DNA of 50,666 nt from Prevotella sp. (lineage in GTDB: Bacteria > Bacteroidota > Bacteroidia > Bacteroidales > Bacteroidaceae). Below the pieces are notes generated by a model. The model did no database searches, had not been told where the DNA came from, and saw nothing but the letters and a program-made list of their open reading frames with translations. A program made the position numbers and the translations under genes. Below are positions 1 through 8,135 of this stretch, one piece after another. Where the stretch lies: the NCBI GenBank assembly GCA_017538105.1, contig JAFYJN010000077.1, positions 1 through 50,666 of the forward strand. Reading direction: 5' to 3'. Numbering within the stretch: the first letter of the stretch is position 1; every line of letters begins with the position of its first letter.

Positions 1-1
1 A

Positions 2-532
2 GGCCAGAAAGCACAAGAAGAGAAAGTGGAAACCGCCGTTGCCGACACTGCCGCGACCGCGTCTGTTGCGACCGACTCGACCGCCCTCAAAGCGAAGGCC
101 GAGATTGTCGGCATCATCAACAAACTCTATGCCGCCGCATCCAAGAACGAAGGCGACATCGACGGACGTTTTGCCTGTCATGTCTGGCGCGACACCGTGG
201 ACGCCGTCAATGCGAAGGACGCCAATTTGGAGGAAATCGGATTTTTCAACGACGACTATTGGACCATGATGCAAGACTCCAACCCCGACGATCTGGAGGC
301 CCGCGACATCCAGTTCGAGCAGTTGGACGTGGAGAAGGGTAGGGCGCTGGTCGACTTCGTTCTTCATAGCTCCATTCAGACCGTCCACATGAAGTTCCTC
401 TTCTGCCGCGACGATGCCGAATGGCGAGTGCACGACATCATCCGGTTCTATGACGACCCCGACGGCAAAGAGTCCTCCTTCAGCTTCATGCAATCCATGC
501 ACGACTATCTCAACGAACCGTTGGAGGAATAA
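2..532 (+). CDS. DUF3828-like/NTF2-like protein, N-terminus outside window
   Basis: The reading frame is open to the left edge, so the protein starts outside the window; a GTG at 26 is only an internal candidate. The Ala/Thr-rich start is followed by a compact domain of about 140 residues (IINKLYAAASKN..., DDYWTMMQDSNPDD..., WRVHDIIRFYDDPDG) resembling the DUF3828 family of small, often exported or lipid-anchored proteins of unknown role. The low-complexity Ala/Thr stretch would fit a linker after a signal or lipobox sequence, which cannot be seen here. Codon use is clearly GC-rich, unlike the AT-richer genes that follow, so this probably belongs to the chromosome backbone. The family call is by pattern recall only. 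Confidence 0.6.
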   Translation, partial: GQKAQEEKVETAVADTAATASVATDSTALKAKAEIVGIINKLYAAASKNEGDIDGRFACHVWRDTVDAVNAKDANLEEIGFFNDDYWTMMQDSNPDDLEARDIQFEQLDVEKGRALVDFVLHSSIQTVHMKFLFCRDDAEWRVHDIIRFYDDPDGKESSFSFMQSMHDYLNEPLEE

Positions 533-629
533 TCATGAGATAGAAAAAGACTATTCAACTTGAATAATACCAAGCGCAGACTTTCCAATAGTATGATAAA
601 TGATTAATGAAAGATATCGGCTCAAATAC

Positions 630-660
630 TTGCATGTTTGAACAGAATTCGTTATTTTTG
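630..660 (+). promoter_or_regulatory. Bacteroidetes-type promoter of the zinc micro-gene
   Basis: TTG (630-632) is separated by 20 bases from TATTTTTG (653-660). This matches the Bacteroidetes consensus (-33 TTTG, 19-21 bases, -7 TAnnTTTG). The ATG of the small Cys-rich gene follows 40 bases downstream. Confidence 0.5.
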
Positions 661-700
661 CAGGAGCTAATACCAATAATAACTAAAAACTATAACGCTT

Positions 701-850
701 ATGTTTATACCTTGTATGTGTTGTGGACGACAGCTCCCTGAGGATTGGTCTTGGTGGGTATGTGATAAGTGTGGATACCGCGTTTGTTCATCATGTTTCA
801 CCAGTTATAAATGCCCAAAATGTACTTGGGGTTGGATGAAGAGAACGTAA
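701..850 (+). CDS. 49-residue four-CxxC zinc-ribbon micro-protein
   Basis: A short gene (ATG 701, TAA 850) encodes 49 residues with eight paired cysteines: C5-C8, C21-C24, C29-C32 and C38-C41, all CxxC knuckles. This is the pattern of a double zinc ribbon or RING-like cross-brace. Five tryptophans are also present. The gene is a self-contained transcription unit: a Bacteroidetes promoter lies just upstream and a perfect 14-bp hairpin follows at 874-906, which argues against a chance frame. There is no signal peptide, so it is presumably cytoplasmic. Function is unknown; small zinc-ribbon proteins often bind nucleic acid or partner proteins. I do not recognise a named family. Confidence 0.65.
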   Translation: MFIPCMCCGRQLPEDWSWWVCDKCGYRVCSSCFTSYKCPKCTWGWMKRT

Positions 851-873
851 ACAGGGAAAATGCCTCGAAATAA

Positions 874-906
874 AAAATCCGATGAAGTCATGCTTCATCG
901 GATTTT
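874..906. terminator. Perfect 14-bp hairpin, probably a bidirectional terminator
   Basis: The arms 874-887 and 893-906 are perfectly complementary with a 5-base loop. There is an A-run on the left and a T-run on the right, so it could terminate the micro-gene (plus) and the HEPN gene (minus). Its core ATCCGATGAAG recurs in the hairpin at 2521-2566. Confidence 0.65.
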
Positions 907-1012
907 GTGTGTTATCAGTTTGAACGACCCAATTATTCTTTAGAATTCACATAGTCGAACCCTGTTGGTTCAAATATGATTCTCTCGTCAATGTTGCTCA
1001 AACTTTTAATAG

Positions 1013-2398
1013 TCATATGTCATATTGTTCACAAATAAAATCCCATATAATACTTTCTTCGTCTTCCTCTTCCATCTTTTTTAATTCGGACAAAGGCAGA
1101 AAACTACCGTCTTGTTTTACATATCCCTGAACACCATCGAGTGTAAACAATAGTGGATCTTCAGGATCACCAGTCATCTCGATGTTGTCATATAATGGAG
1201 GTAAAAAGATGATACCAAACTGCCAATATCCCATCTTGTCACCGCTATCATACCACATACTATTTAGTCCCCATGCGTAATGATCGATGATGTTTTCGCA
1301 TATCTCATCACCCAACGTATTCATGAATCCCCATGCTTTCATTCCATTCTTACGATATACGTATGGTGATCCGAGATGATGATACGTCGCAAGCCTAATT
1401 TCGTCGTAAGGTTCTTTAGTCAGCTCTTCACCTGACCCATCGAGCGTTACCAGAACAAATTGTCCGTTACGTAAAGCATTAACCGATTTGCGATTTACAA
1501 TAAATGGTTTAGGGATGAATCCAAAACCGTCATATTTTGCAGGTACCAATATATGTTCACAACAATCTTTTATCCCCTTCTTACCATTCATTCCTTCAAA
1601 AATGATGGCATCAAGATTATATTTATTTGCGATGTCGTAATACTCGTTAGTCCATTCACCAGCTTTACTTAACTTGCAGTATCGTTCAGCAATTTCTTTT
1701 GGAGCAAAAGGTTTATCACTAGGTGGATTCTCTGTGACGATATATGGCGACACATCTTTTCCTTTCTTTTCGGAAGTGGGTAACGATTCTATATAATCAT
1801 CAGGAGCCAGTTTCTTTTTTGCTTCAAGAATATCTGGCATATATCTTAAGAATCTAAGGAAGTATTCATAATTCTCCTTCAATGTTTCGATATCAATAAT
1901 TTCACCGATATGGGCCATCTTGTTACGAAATGTAAATAGGTTACGCCAAGCTTCCAGGAATATTCTGTCGCTAAGCCAAGGAAAATTATTAAAGAATCCT
2001 TCGTCATCCTCTTTTTTCAACAGTTCAAGCGCATAGAAAGCATCTCCTAGAGGAATCGTTCTCAACGATTTCAAATCTCCGTTTGGTTTCTGCTCATTAA
2101 GACGAATCTTCTTATTTTTTCCTTCCACGTTTGCATCAACATCAAAACCTGGATAACGTTTACAATAGTACTCTGGCATGTCTATTCCGCAAAACGCCCT
2201 CATTATCTGAACAACCGAACTGTTTATCTCCTGCTCTACGAACTTGCCGATATACATTCCAAGTGCAGAATAGTCAAGAGGAGATAATTCTTTCAGTTTA
2301 TCCTCATCATTCATCACTTCTTGGAGAATATTAAACATATCCTCATACACTCGACTCAATTTGTCGCATCCCTTGGTTTGTTTTTTTTCGATATTCAT
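1013..2398 (-). CDS. HEPN-motif protein with C-terminal WG-type repeats
   Basis: 461 residues. A helical N-terminal half contains FRNKMAHIG at about residues 157-165: R158 and H163 form the RNxxxH (Rx4H) signature of HEPN RNases, and the following helix (TLKENYEYFLRFLRYM) fits the Swt1-like type. The C-terminal half has repeated units such as LVPAKYDGFGFI, MGYWQFGIIFLPPLYDNI and GVQGYVKQDGSFLPL, which look like WG/KWG beta-repeats, usually binding or sensing modules. By family knowledge HEPN proteins with this motif are metal-independent endoribonucleases in toxin and antiphage systems. No antitoxin partner is adjacent. It is monocistronic with its own promoter and is bracketed by two related hairpins. 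Activity is inferred from the motif only. Confidence 0.6.
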   Translation of the reverse strand: MNIEKKQTKGCDKLSRVYEDMFNILQEVMNDEDKLKELSPLDYSALGMYIGKFVEQEINSSVVQIMRAFCGIDMPEYYCKRYPGFDVDANVEGKNKKIRLNEQKPNGDLKSLRTIPLGDAFYALELLKKEDDEGFFNNFPWLSDRIFLEAWRNLFTFRNKMAHIGEIIDIETLKENYEYFLRFLRYMPDILEAKKKLAPDDYIESLPTSEKKGKDVSPYIVTENPPSDKPFAPKEIAERYCKLSKAGEWTNEYYDIANKYNLDAIIFEGMNGKKGIKDCCEHILVPAKYDGFGFIPKPFIVNRKSVNALRNGQFVLVTLDGSGEELTKEPYDEIRLATYHHLGSPYVYRKNGMKAWGFMNTLGDEICENIIDHYAWGLNSMWYDSGDKMGYWQFGIIFLPPLYDNIEMTGDPEDPLLFTLDGVQGYVKQDGSFLPLSELKKMEEEDEESIIWDFICEQYDI

Positions 2399-2435
2399 TT
2401 TGTTCGTAATATATATTTGATGAATACTTTGACTA

Positions 2436-2466
2436 CAAAGATATCACTTTTATTTGAGATACCAAA
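2436..2466 (-). promoter_or_regulatory. Promoter of the HEPN/WG gene
   Basis: On the minus strand TTTG (2466-2463), 19 bases, then TATCTTTG (2443-2436): a near-ideal Bacteroidetes promoter about 38 bases before the ATG at 2398. Confidence 0.65.
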
Positions 2467-2520
2467 GGAGCAGGGAAAAAACTTATACATATAACAAACT
2501 GAAAAAGGCCTATTTGCTTG

Positions 2521-2566
2521 AAACTACAAATCCGATGAAGTCTGTGCTCCATCGGATTTGTAGTTT
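2521..2566. terminator. 20-bp hairpin related to the one at 874
   Basis: The arms 2521-2540 and 2547-2566 pair with one mismatch and a 6-base loop, followed by a T-run on the plus strand. It sits after the last gene of the minus-strand restriction operon, so it may end that transcript. It shares the ATCCGATG core with the hairpin at 874-906, so both may be copies of one dispersed palindromic element. Confidence 0.55.
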
Positions 2567-2649
2567 TTCGGCTTGTACTACCCAATTCTTTCTTAAACAG
2601 TGAAAAACAGGGTTGTGCATAATCATCCACTCATAAAAAAAAACGCTCG

Positions 2650-3021
2650 TTACCTTTTCTGCGCAGCCATAAAGAAACGATTAATCTGCATAGTAAAATC
2701 TCCTATCAGTCCTAACATAGGAGGAGGAAGAAATCCTTGTTCTTTGGCAATAGTGTAAACAGCCAACATTTCAGAATCATCATTTTCAATCTGACCTCCA
2801 TTTGGCGTACACAACATAGAGCCATCATCAACTTCTATCGACTCTGAGCCAAATGTCTTTGCCGTTTCTTCCTTTGCCTTTTGGTAAGCTTCGAAAACGC
2901 TGACGAATGCACTAGTAACAGCCATAGGGTCTCCGAATCCTTGAAACGCAAAGGTTCCTAAAACATCGAAATCTGGTCTAATTGCGTCAATAATAGTTTT
3001 TATTTGTTCATTGTAACTCAT
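2650..3021 (-). CDS. Hypothetical 123-residue protein downstream of hsdR
   Basis: I do not recognise a family. The protein is small, acidic and soluble-looking, with an N-terminal helix (MSYNEQIKTIIDAIRPDF), a Phe/Gly-rich stretch (TFAFQGFGDP), a helical middle (FEAYQKAKEETAKTF) and a hydrophobic C-terminal part (FLPPPMLGLIGDFTMQINRFF). There is no signal peptide and no catalytic motif. It lies 79 bases after hsdR on the same strand, separated by a perfect 16-bp dyad (3067-3082), so it may be the last gene of the restriction operon or a separately controlled unit. No clear TAnnTTTG box was found in front of it. Confidence 0.55.
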   Translation of the reverse strand: MSYNEQIKTIIDAIRPDFDVLGTFAFQGFGDPMAVTSAFVSVFEAYQKAKEETAKTFGSESIEVDDGSMLCTPNGGQIENDDSEMLAVYTIAKEQGFLPPPMLGLIGDFTMQINRFFMAAQKR

Positions 3022-3066
3022 AGAATTGTAAATTATACGTTTTTACTGAATTATTATTCTTATTAT

Positions 3067-3082
3067 CTTTGTCTAGACAAAG
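3067..3082. promoter_or_regulatory. Perfect 16-bp palindrome between hsdR and the next gene
   Basis: CTTTGTCTAGACAAAG is a perfect dyad in the 79-base gap between hsdR and the 123-residue gene. It could be an operator, or an 8-bp-arm RNA hairpin with no spare loop, which makes a terminator less likely. Confidence 0.4.
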
Positions 3083-3100
3083 CTGTGTCATCAGATGAAA

Positions 3101-6100
3101 TTATATATCGTATTTCTCTTTTAACTCCTTCAAACACATGCCAGTTACATAGATGTACAAAGTTACAAACGCTTTAATATTACTATCAAGTTGTTGTTCG
3201 GTCAACAAATAAGATGAATGAGCGCCATTGCCAATATCCGTATTTCTGTTGTTTCTGATAATATCAAGATAGCCAGAAAGTTTCTGCTCTGTTTCCTTTG
3301 TACTCCATTTCAGTCGTTTCAGGCATGGGAATGCAAAGATGCAGTTAGACAGAGTAACGTGCTCTCCTTTATTCTGAGGCTGAATCTCTTCGCCATGAAG
3401 CATATAATACAACTTCTTCAGATACACCTCAAACTTTACGGACAGATTTCCAGAGTGAACATGCTTATCGATTATATTCACTTTCTTCCTTCCGAAAAGC
3501 TCATCCATAGCTTTATACACATCAAATCCTACACCATCAACACTCGGAATGGTATTGGTTGTAAGAATCTTAAAGAAAGAACTGACAACATCTTGTGTCA
3601 GCGGCATACCAGCGCACTTTCTCAATTCTTTTTTGACCAATTCACGTATATTCTCTCTGGCCTCGTTAAACGATAGTTTATTGCTTTCCTCGCGCTGTTC
3701 CTTCTGCTCTGGTGTCTCCTGCGGTTCTTCGTCTTCGGGAAGTTCCTCTGGAATATTAACATCCAAGAAGAAATCGTCATTCTGGTATGCATAGATAATC
3801 TTTGCCCTGTCTGAAGGATCGAGGATGAAGCGGCGAAGGATGCTCGATATGTTAATGATGACAAAGCGCTTGGGTACATCTTGGCCAGTAACTTTCTTCA
3901 AGAAATCGACAGCCTTTACCTTGTCAAGTATCTGCACCAAATCATCAAAGCGACCTTGTTCATTGATGTTCTGTTCTGTTGTATCTTTGCTGATGAGTTC
4001 CTGCAGTTTGGTGATGTTCAAACCTGTTGCCTCAGCAAGGGTATAAACCTGCTGATCGCACTCACGTTTCTGATAGTCGAGAATGTAGTCATAAATGTTC
4101 TTACCAGGACTCAAACGTAAATCGCCACTCTCTATATCGTGTAGTATACGCTGTGCTGTACGCTGATCACGCTGATCAAGTGAAGCGAAGGCACTATGCA
4201 ATTCAGCCTGAGCAGCTTTTACATGCTCACTGCCGGGACCGGACGTATAGAGGTTCTTGATGAACTTGATAAACTTCGAGTTGATATATTCAGCATCGAT
4301 TGTTCCTGCGCCGGTTTCTGTGATATATGCCTCCAACTGATAAACATCATCGTCACCACCACCGCTTCCAGTACCTTTTTGGAACAGCTCACGATAGCGT
4401 GCCAATAGAATCTTGTAAGTCTGCTCGTCAAGTTCCATCTTCAGTTTTACCCATCCATTGGTGTGCTGGAACTCGTATTCGGCTTTTTCCCACAAGAAGC
4501 CTTGCATCTTGGCAGCTTCCAATCGTTTTGTCATTTCACAGAACTCCTTGGCGAATTTCTTCCTTGAAGCTTCTGCTTGTGGCAATGTTGCATAATACTC
4601 TATACCTTCAGCCTTGAACAGTTGATCGATAATAAGGAATGACTGGTTGATTTTCTCCAGATTTGCCTCCAACTTATCTGTGAACACAAGCAACGGTTGG
4701 TCAACATACAGAGCTAGAGCGTCATCAATATTCTTTGCCATTCGATTAGGACGTGTGAAGTACTTGATGATGCCGAATGGCTTGTCAGGCCCAAACAAAC
4801 GGTTGGTGCGTGAGAATGCCTGAATGACATCCACATACTGCAACAGTTTGTCCACGTAAAGTGTGTTTACCCATTTCGAGTCGTAGCCCGTCAGCATCTG
4901 GGTCACGACGATGAGCATGTCCAGTTGCTTGCCTTTCTCTATATGCTGATATGGCATCTTGTGTGCAAGACGCTTTGCTACATCTTTCTTATACTTGGCG
5001 TATGTTGACTGTTGGAATGTAGTCTCAAACTTTTTATTGTAGTCATCAAGTATTTCAAGGATAGCCTCTTCCTTGTACTCTCCACCACCATTGTTGTCGA
5101 TAGAATCATCAAAGATAGCGGTAATATTGTACTCAGGATAATGCTCCTTGAACAGATGATAGTATTCTATCGCCTCTGGGATGTTCTTTGTAGCCAGTAT
5201 AGCATGGAATTTACCATTATGACTGAGCATCGGACGTTCCTCAACAATTTTTTGAACTACCGCCATGTGATGTGCATCGGTGGTGTAGAGTGATTTTGCT
5301 TCATCTTCCACCTTCAGCATATCGGTATCGTTCATCCACTTGTAATAGATGTCCATCTTCTCCTTATCCTCTGCAATGTCATCAACTGTCTCTGCCTCTG
5401 GGTCTGCCTGTCTCAATGCCACTATCTCACGGATGTCTTGCTCTTGGAATGTATCCTCACGATAGAGGTCGAAACCAAGAACGTTCTTGTCTGGAATACC
5501 ACTGGCCAAGGTATATTTATGGAGCATATCGCCAAATATAACTTCTGTTGTCATCTCTCCACGGGCATTCTCTTCGAAGATAGGAGTACCAGTGAATCCG
5601 AAGAGGACGGCACGAGGGAAAGTGTTCTTAATTGTCAGAAGCATACCGCTACCGCTGTCCCTACCAGAACCGGCTACGCTTCTATGGCATTCATCTACAA
5701 TGAACACGACACGTTTCTTGTTAATCTTGTCGATGGTTGACTGAGGGATATTGTTGTCGCTGTTGATGCGACTCATCTTCTGGATGGAGGTTACGATAAG
5801 GCACTCGTCTTTGCTGTCGCTTTCCAGTACACGGACGAGATTTCTGGTATCTTCTGTATCGAGCACATTGTCATCAGCATTGGCAAAGCCACGATATTCG
5901 TCAGCCGACTGAGTGCTGAGTTCTATACGGTCGAGCAGGAATACGACCTTGTCTGCATCATTAGCCTTGCCAATGAGCTGGGCAGATTTGAACGAGGTCA
6001 TCGTCTTACCCGAACCCGTAGTGTGCCAGATGTAGCCGCCCTTATGATAATGGTCGTCCCAGTTGGTTTCACGCACACGTTCCCATATCTTTGTAGTGGC

Positions 6101-6931
6101 AAAGTATTGGTAGCTGCGAAGCACCTTCAGTGTTTCGTCCTTATCATCAGCAATGGTATAGTAACCTACCATCTGGTGAGCCATTGGTATTGACAGCAGA
6201 TTGGCAGCAATACGTTTCCAGTCGCGAATCTCCTCGTTATTGAAGTCAGCCCAATGGAAGTAGAAACTTGGAGAGTAGTTCTCTGATGCTCCAGGATTAG
6301 CGAAGTAGAGCGTCTTCTCAGGTGTCATCGCTACAAATATCTGTACCAACGAGAAGATACCATGCGAGAAGATGCCTTCGTGGGCATACTTCTTAATCTG
6401 GTTCACAGCCTGAGTGACATCCACCCCGCTTCGTTTCAGTTCAATGTGGACAACAGGCATGCCATTGATGAGTAGCATCACATCACCTCTTCGAGTAGTG
6501 CCAAGAGGATGCTTCGTCTGGAACTTTGGCTGACGAACAATCTGATAGACACTCTGTCCGGCACGTATCTCACGGGCATTGAAGATGGTAAGCCAGATTT
6601 CCTTGCCGAAGTTTATCTTGTCATCCGGGTTATCACGCTTTATCATTACCTGGCCTCCATTTATGAACTTGTTCACCTCGTATGGGTTCTTCAATGCGTC
6701 CACCTGTGTCATAATCTGCTGCATCTCACTGTCTGTCAGCGGGAAGTCCCCTAAACGGTTCATGTCACGGTTGTTGTTATAGATGATGGCAGCCCAGTTC
6801 TTAATGAGGATTTCCTCAGTGGGGTTCATCATCACGTAGGGTTCCCAACCGTGTTGGGGTAGAAATTCGGCAAGAGCTTTCTCAAAGTCAAGTTCCTTCA
6901 GAAAAGGACGAATTAAAACATCTACTGGCAT
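3101..6931 (-). CDS. hsdR: Type I restriction enzyme, R (motor-nuclease) subunit
   Basis: 1276 residues, longer than many HsdR proteins (commonly about 1000-1100). An N-terminal PD-(D/E)xK nuclease is visible as RRGDVMLLINGMP...IELKRSG (acidic residue, then ExK). The SF2 motor has Walker A TTGSGKT (in GGYIWHTTGSGKTMTSF), the DECH box (VVFIVDECHRS) and motif III (FGFTGTP). The C-terminal few hundred residues are helical and probably bind the methylase core. The subunit translocates and cuts DNA lacking the host methylation mark. It is the third gene of hsdM-hsdS-hsdR, starting 17 bases after hsdS. All core motifs look intact, so an active enzyme is expected. Confidence 0.96.
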   Translation of the reverse strand: MPVDVLIRPFLKELDFEKALAEFLPQHGWEPYVMMNPTEEILIKNWAAIIYNNNRDMNRLGDFPLTDSEMQQIMTQVDALKNPYEVNKFINGGQVMIKRDNPDDKINFGKEIWLTIFNAREIRAGQSVYQIVRQPKFQTKHPLGTTRRGDVMLLINGMPVVHIELKRSGVDVTQAVNQIKKYAHEGIFSHGIFSLVQIFVAMTPEKTLYFANPGASENYSPSFYFHWADFNNEEIRDWKRIAANLLSIPMAHQMVGYYTIADDKDETLKVLRSYQYFATTKIWERVRETNWDDHYHKGGYIWHTTGSGKTMTSFKSAQLIGKANDADKVVFLLDRIELSTQSADEYRGFANADDNVLDTEDTRNLVRVLESDSKDECLIVTSIQKMSRINSDNNIPQSTIDKINKKRVVFIVDECHRSVAGSGRDSGSGMLLTIKNTFPRAVLFGFTGTPIFEENARGEMTTEVIFGDMLHKYTLASGIPDKNVLGFDLYREDTFQEQDIREIVALRQADPEAETVDDIAEDKEKMDIYYKWMNDTDMLKVEDEAKSLYTTDAHHMAVVQKIVEERPMLSHNGKFHAILATKNIPEAIEYYHLFKEHYPEYNITAIFDDSIDNNGGGEYKEEAILEILDDYNKKFETTFQQSTYAKYKKDVAKRLAHKMPYQHIEKGKQLDMLIVVTQMLTGYDSKWVNTLYVDKLLQYVDVIQAFSRTNRLFGPDKPFGIIKYFTRPNRMAKNIDDALALYVDQPLLVFTDKLEANLEKINQSFLIIDQLFKAEGIEYYATLPQAEASRKKFAKEFCEMTKRLEAAKMQGFLWEKAEYEFQHTNGWVKLKMELDEQTYKILLARYRELFQKGTGSGGGDDDVYQLEAYITETGAGTIDAEYINSKFIKFIKNLYTSGPGSEHVKAAQAELHSAFASLDQRDQRTAQRILHDIESGDLRLSPGKNIYDYILDYQKRECDQQVYTLAEATGLNITKLQELISKDTTEQNINEQGRFDDLVQILDKVKAVDFLKKVTGQDVPKRFVIINISSILRRFILDPSDRAKIIYAYQNDDFFLDVNIPEELPEDEEPQETPEQKEQREESNKLSFNEARENIRELVKKELRKCAGMPLTQDVVSSFFKILTTNTIPSVDGVGFDVYKAMDELFGRKKVNIIDKHVHSGNLSVKFEVYLKKLYYMLHGEEIQPQNKGEHVTLSNCIFAFPCLKRLKWSTKETEQKLSGYLDIIRNNRNTDIGNGAHSSYLLTEQQLDSNIKAFVTLYIYVTGMCLKELKEKYDI

Positions 6932-6948
6932 ATATCTTTGTTTTTAGG

Positions 6949-8133
6949 TTATACAAACATATTATCTAAACATGCAGATTTAATCTGCTTCAGTTTCTCC
7001 AGACGCTGGGTTTGGAGAGTGATTTGAGAGTCGAGAGAGGCGAAATAATTTGCAATCTGCTGTTGTTCGGCCTTTGTCTTCGGTAACAACAGCTCTGCCT
7101 TACAGAAACTATTCTTTGACAAATTATATCGTGTAGCACCTTGCGCCAAGATTGACATTATACGCCTTCCTATGTGACTTCTCATAAGATAGGCAATAAA
7201 TGTGGAATAAATGTTCTCGTCAGTAACTCTAAATCCGAAGCAGAAACTATTCAGGTAAACATTGGTAAGATCTTCATCCATTACAGCACACATGCCCACT
7301 TCTTCTGGAGTTTCGGATGATGTATTAAACAGAAGGTCGCCTTTTCTAACCTCGTTTTGGTGTTCACCCTCGAAAACATTAACGGCTTCTAGGATTGAGG
7401 TGTCGATTATGGCATTAGTAAGAACATTCAGGAAAGTTACAAAGCGAGCTCCACCAATCCCAAAGTCATCTTTGGTTTTACCTGACAATCCAGAATATGT
7501 AGTTCCCATTTTCCCGACAAGAACCTTTTCCCATTCCCCTGTAAAACCTTTGAATCTTACTCGTGGAGTAGTTTCCTCTTCCTGTGGAAACATGGATTGC
7601 AAACCAGCCGCCTTCACCTGTTTAAGCGACTCAATCTTCTTTGTGGTGTATTGAATAAGAGAGTCGAAGTGCAGGAAGTAAGACCCCAATGCTTGCTGTT
7701 CATCATATTTTGGTAGTACTACAAAAAGACTTTTATTCACATTTTGAACAGATATTCCTGGTTGAGCTACACCTGTTGCATATTGATTAATATTTGCTTT
7801 TGTTAGTACATTATAGAGAAAATAAGGGTCTGTAGGTGTTATGGGTGAAACAACAACAGCATGTTCGGTTGCATGAAATTTACCAGATACTATTTTTACA
7901 TTTCCACATAATGCACCTTGGCGACCAATAATACTGTATGTACCTTCATGTGTATAATCACGCACATATCCTCTTAACCCATTTCCACCATAACAAGGAT
8001 AATATCCTTGACTTGGATAAGGAATTTCTTGTGAGGTGTCAATACTTTTACCTGCTTTAAGGGATGCTATGGAGGTTATATTCTTCTTTCCCCATTCTCC
8101 ATAAAATCCTTTTATTCTTATCTTTGGCTCCAT
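6949..8133 (-). CDS. hsdS: Type I restriction-modification specificity subunit
   Basis: 394 residues with two target-recognition halves. Each starts with the same kind of phrase (RIKGFYGEWGKKNITSIASLKAG and RVRFKGFTGEWEKVLVGKMG) and ends in a conserved helix (YFLHFDSLIQYTTKKIESLKQVKAAGLQSMF and YFASLDSQITLQTQRLEKLKQIKSACLDNMF). The two helices form the spacer that sets the distance between the half-sites of a bipartite target. It starts 2 bases after the hsdM stop, so translation is probably coupled. No second hsdS copy, silent hsdS fragment or recombinase is nearby, so shuffling-type phase variation is not indicated. Confidence 0.95.
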   Translation of the reverse strand: MEPKIRIKGFYGEWGKKNITSIASLKAGKSIDTSQEIPYPSQGYYPCYGGNGLRGYVRDYTHEGTYSIIGRQGALCGNVKIVSGKFHATEHAVVVSPITPTDPYFLYNVLTKANINQYATGVAQPGISVQNVNKSLFVVLPKYDEQQALGSYFLHFDSLIQYTTKKIESLKQVKAAGLQSMFPQEEETTPRVRFKGFTGEWEKVLVGKMGTTYSGLSGKTKDDFGIGGARFVTFLNVLTNAIIDTSILEAVNVFEGEHQNEVRKGDLLFNTSSETPEEVGMCAVMDEDLTNVYLNSFCFGFRVTDENIYSTFIAYLMRSHIGRRIMSILAQGATRYNLSKNSFCKAELLLPKTKAEQQQIANYFASLDSQITLQTQRLEKLKQIKSACLDNMFV

Positions 8134-8135
8134 AC

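Noticed and set aside
2433-2630. 65-residue minus-strand frame
   Set aside because: It runs through the hairpin at 2521-2566 and the HEPN gene promoter; a chance frame.
6949-8133. Phase-variable hsdS locus
   Set aside because: No second hsdS, silent fragment or recombinase nearby, and no inverted repeats inside the gene were noticed.
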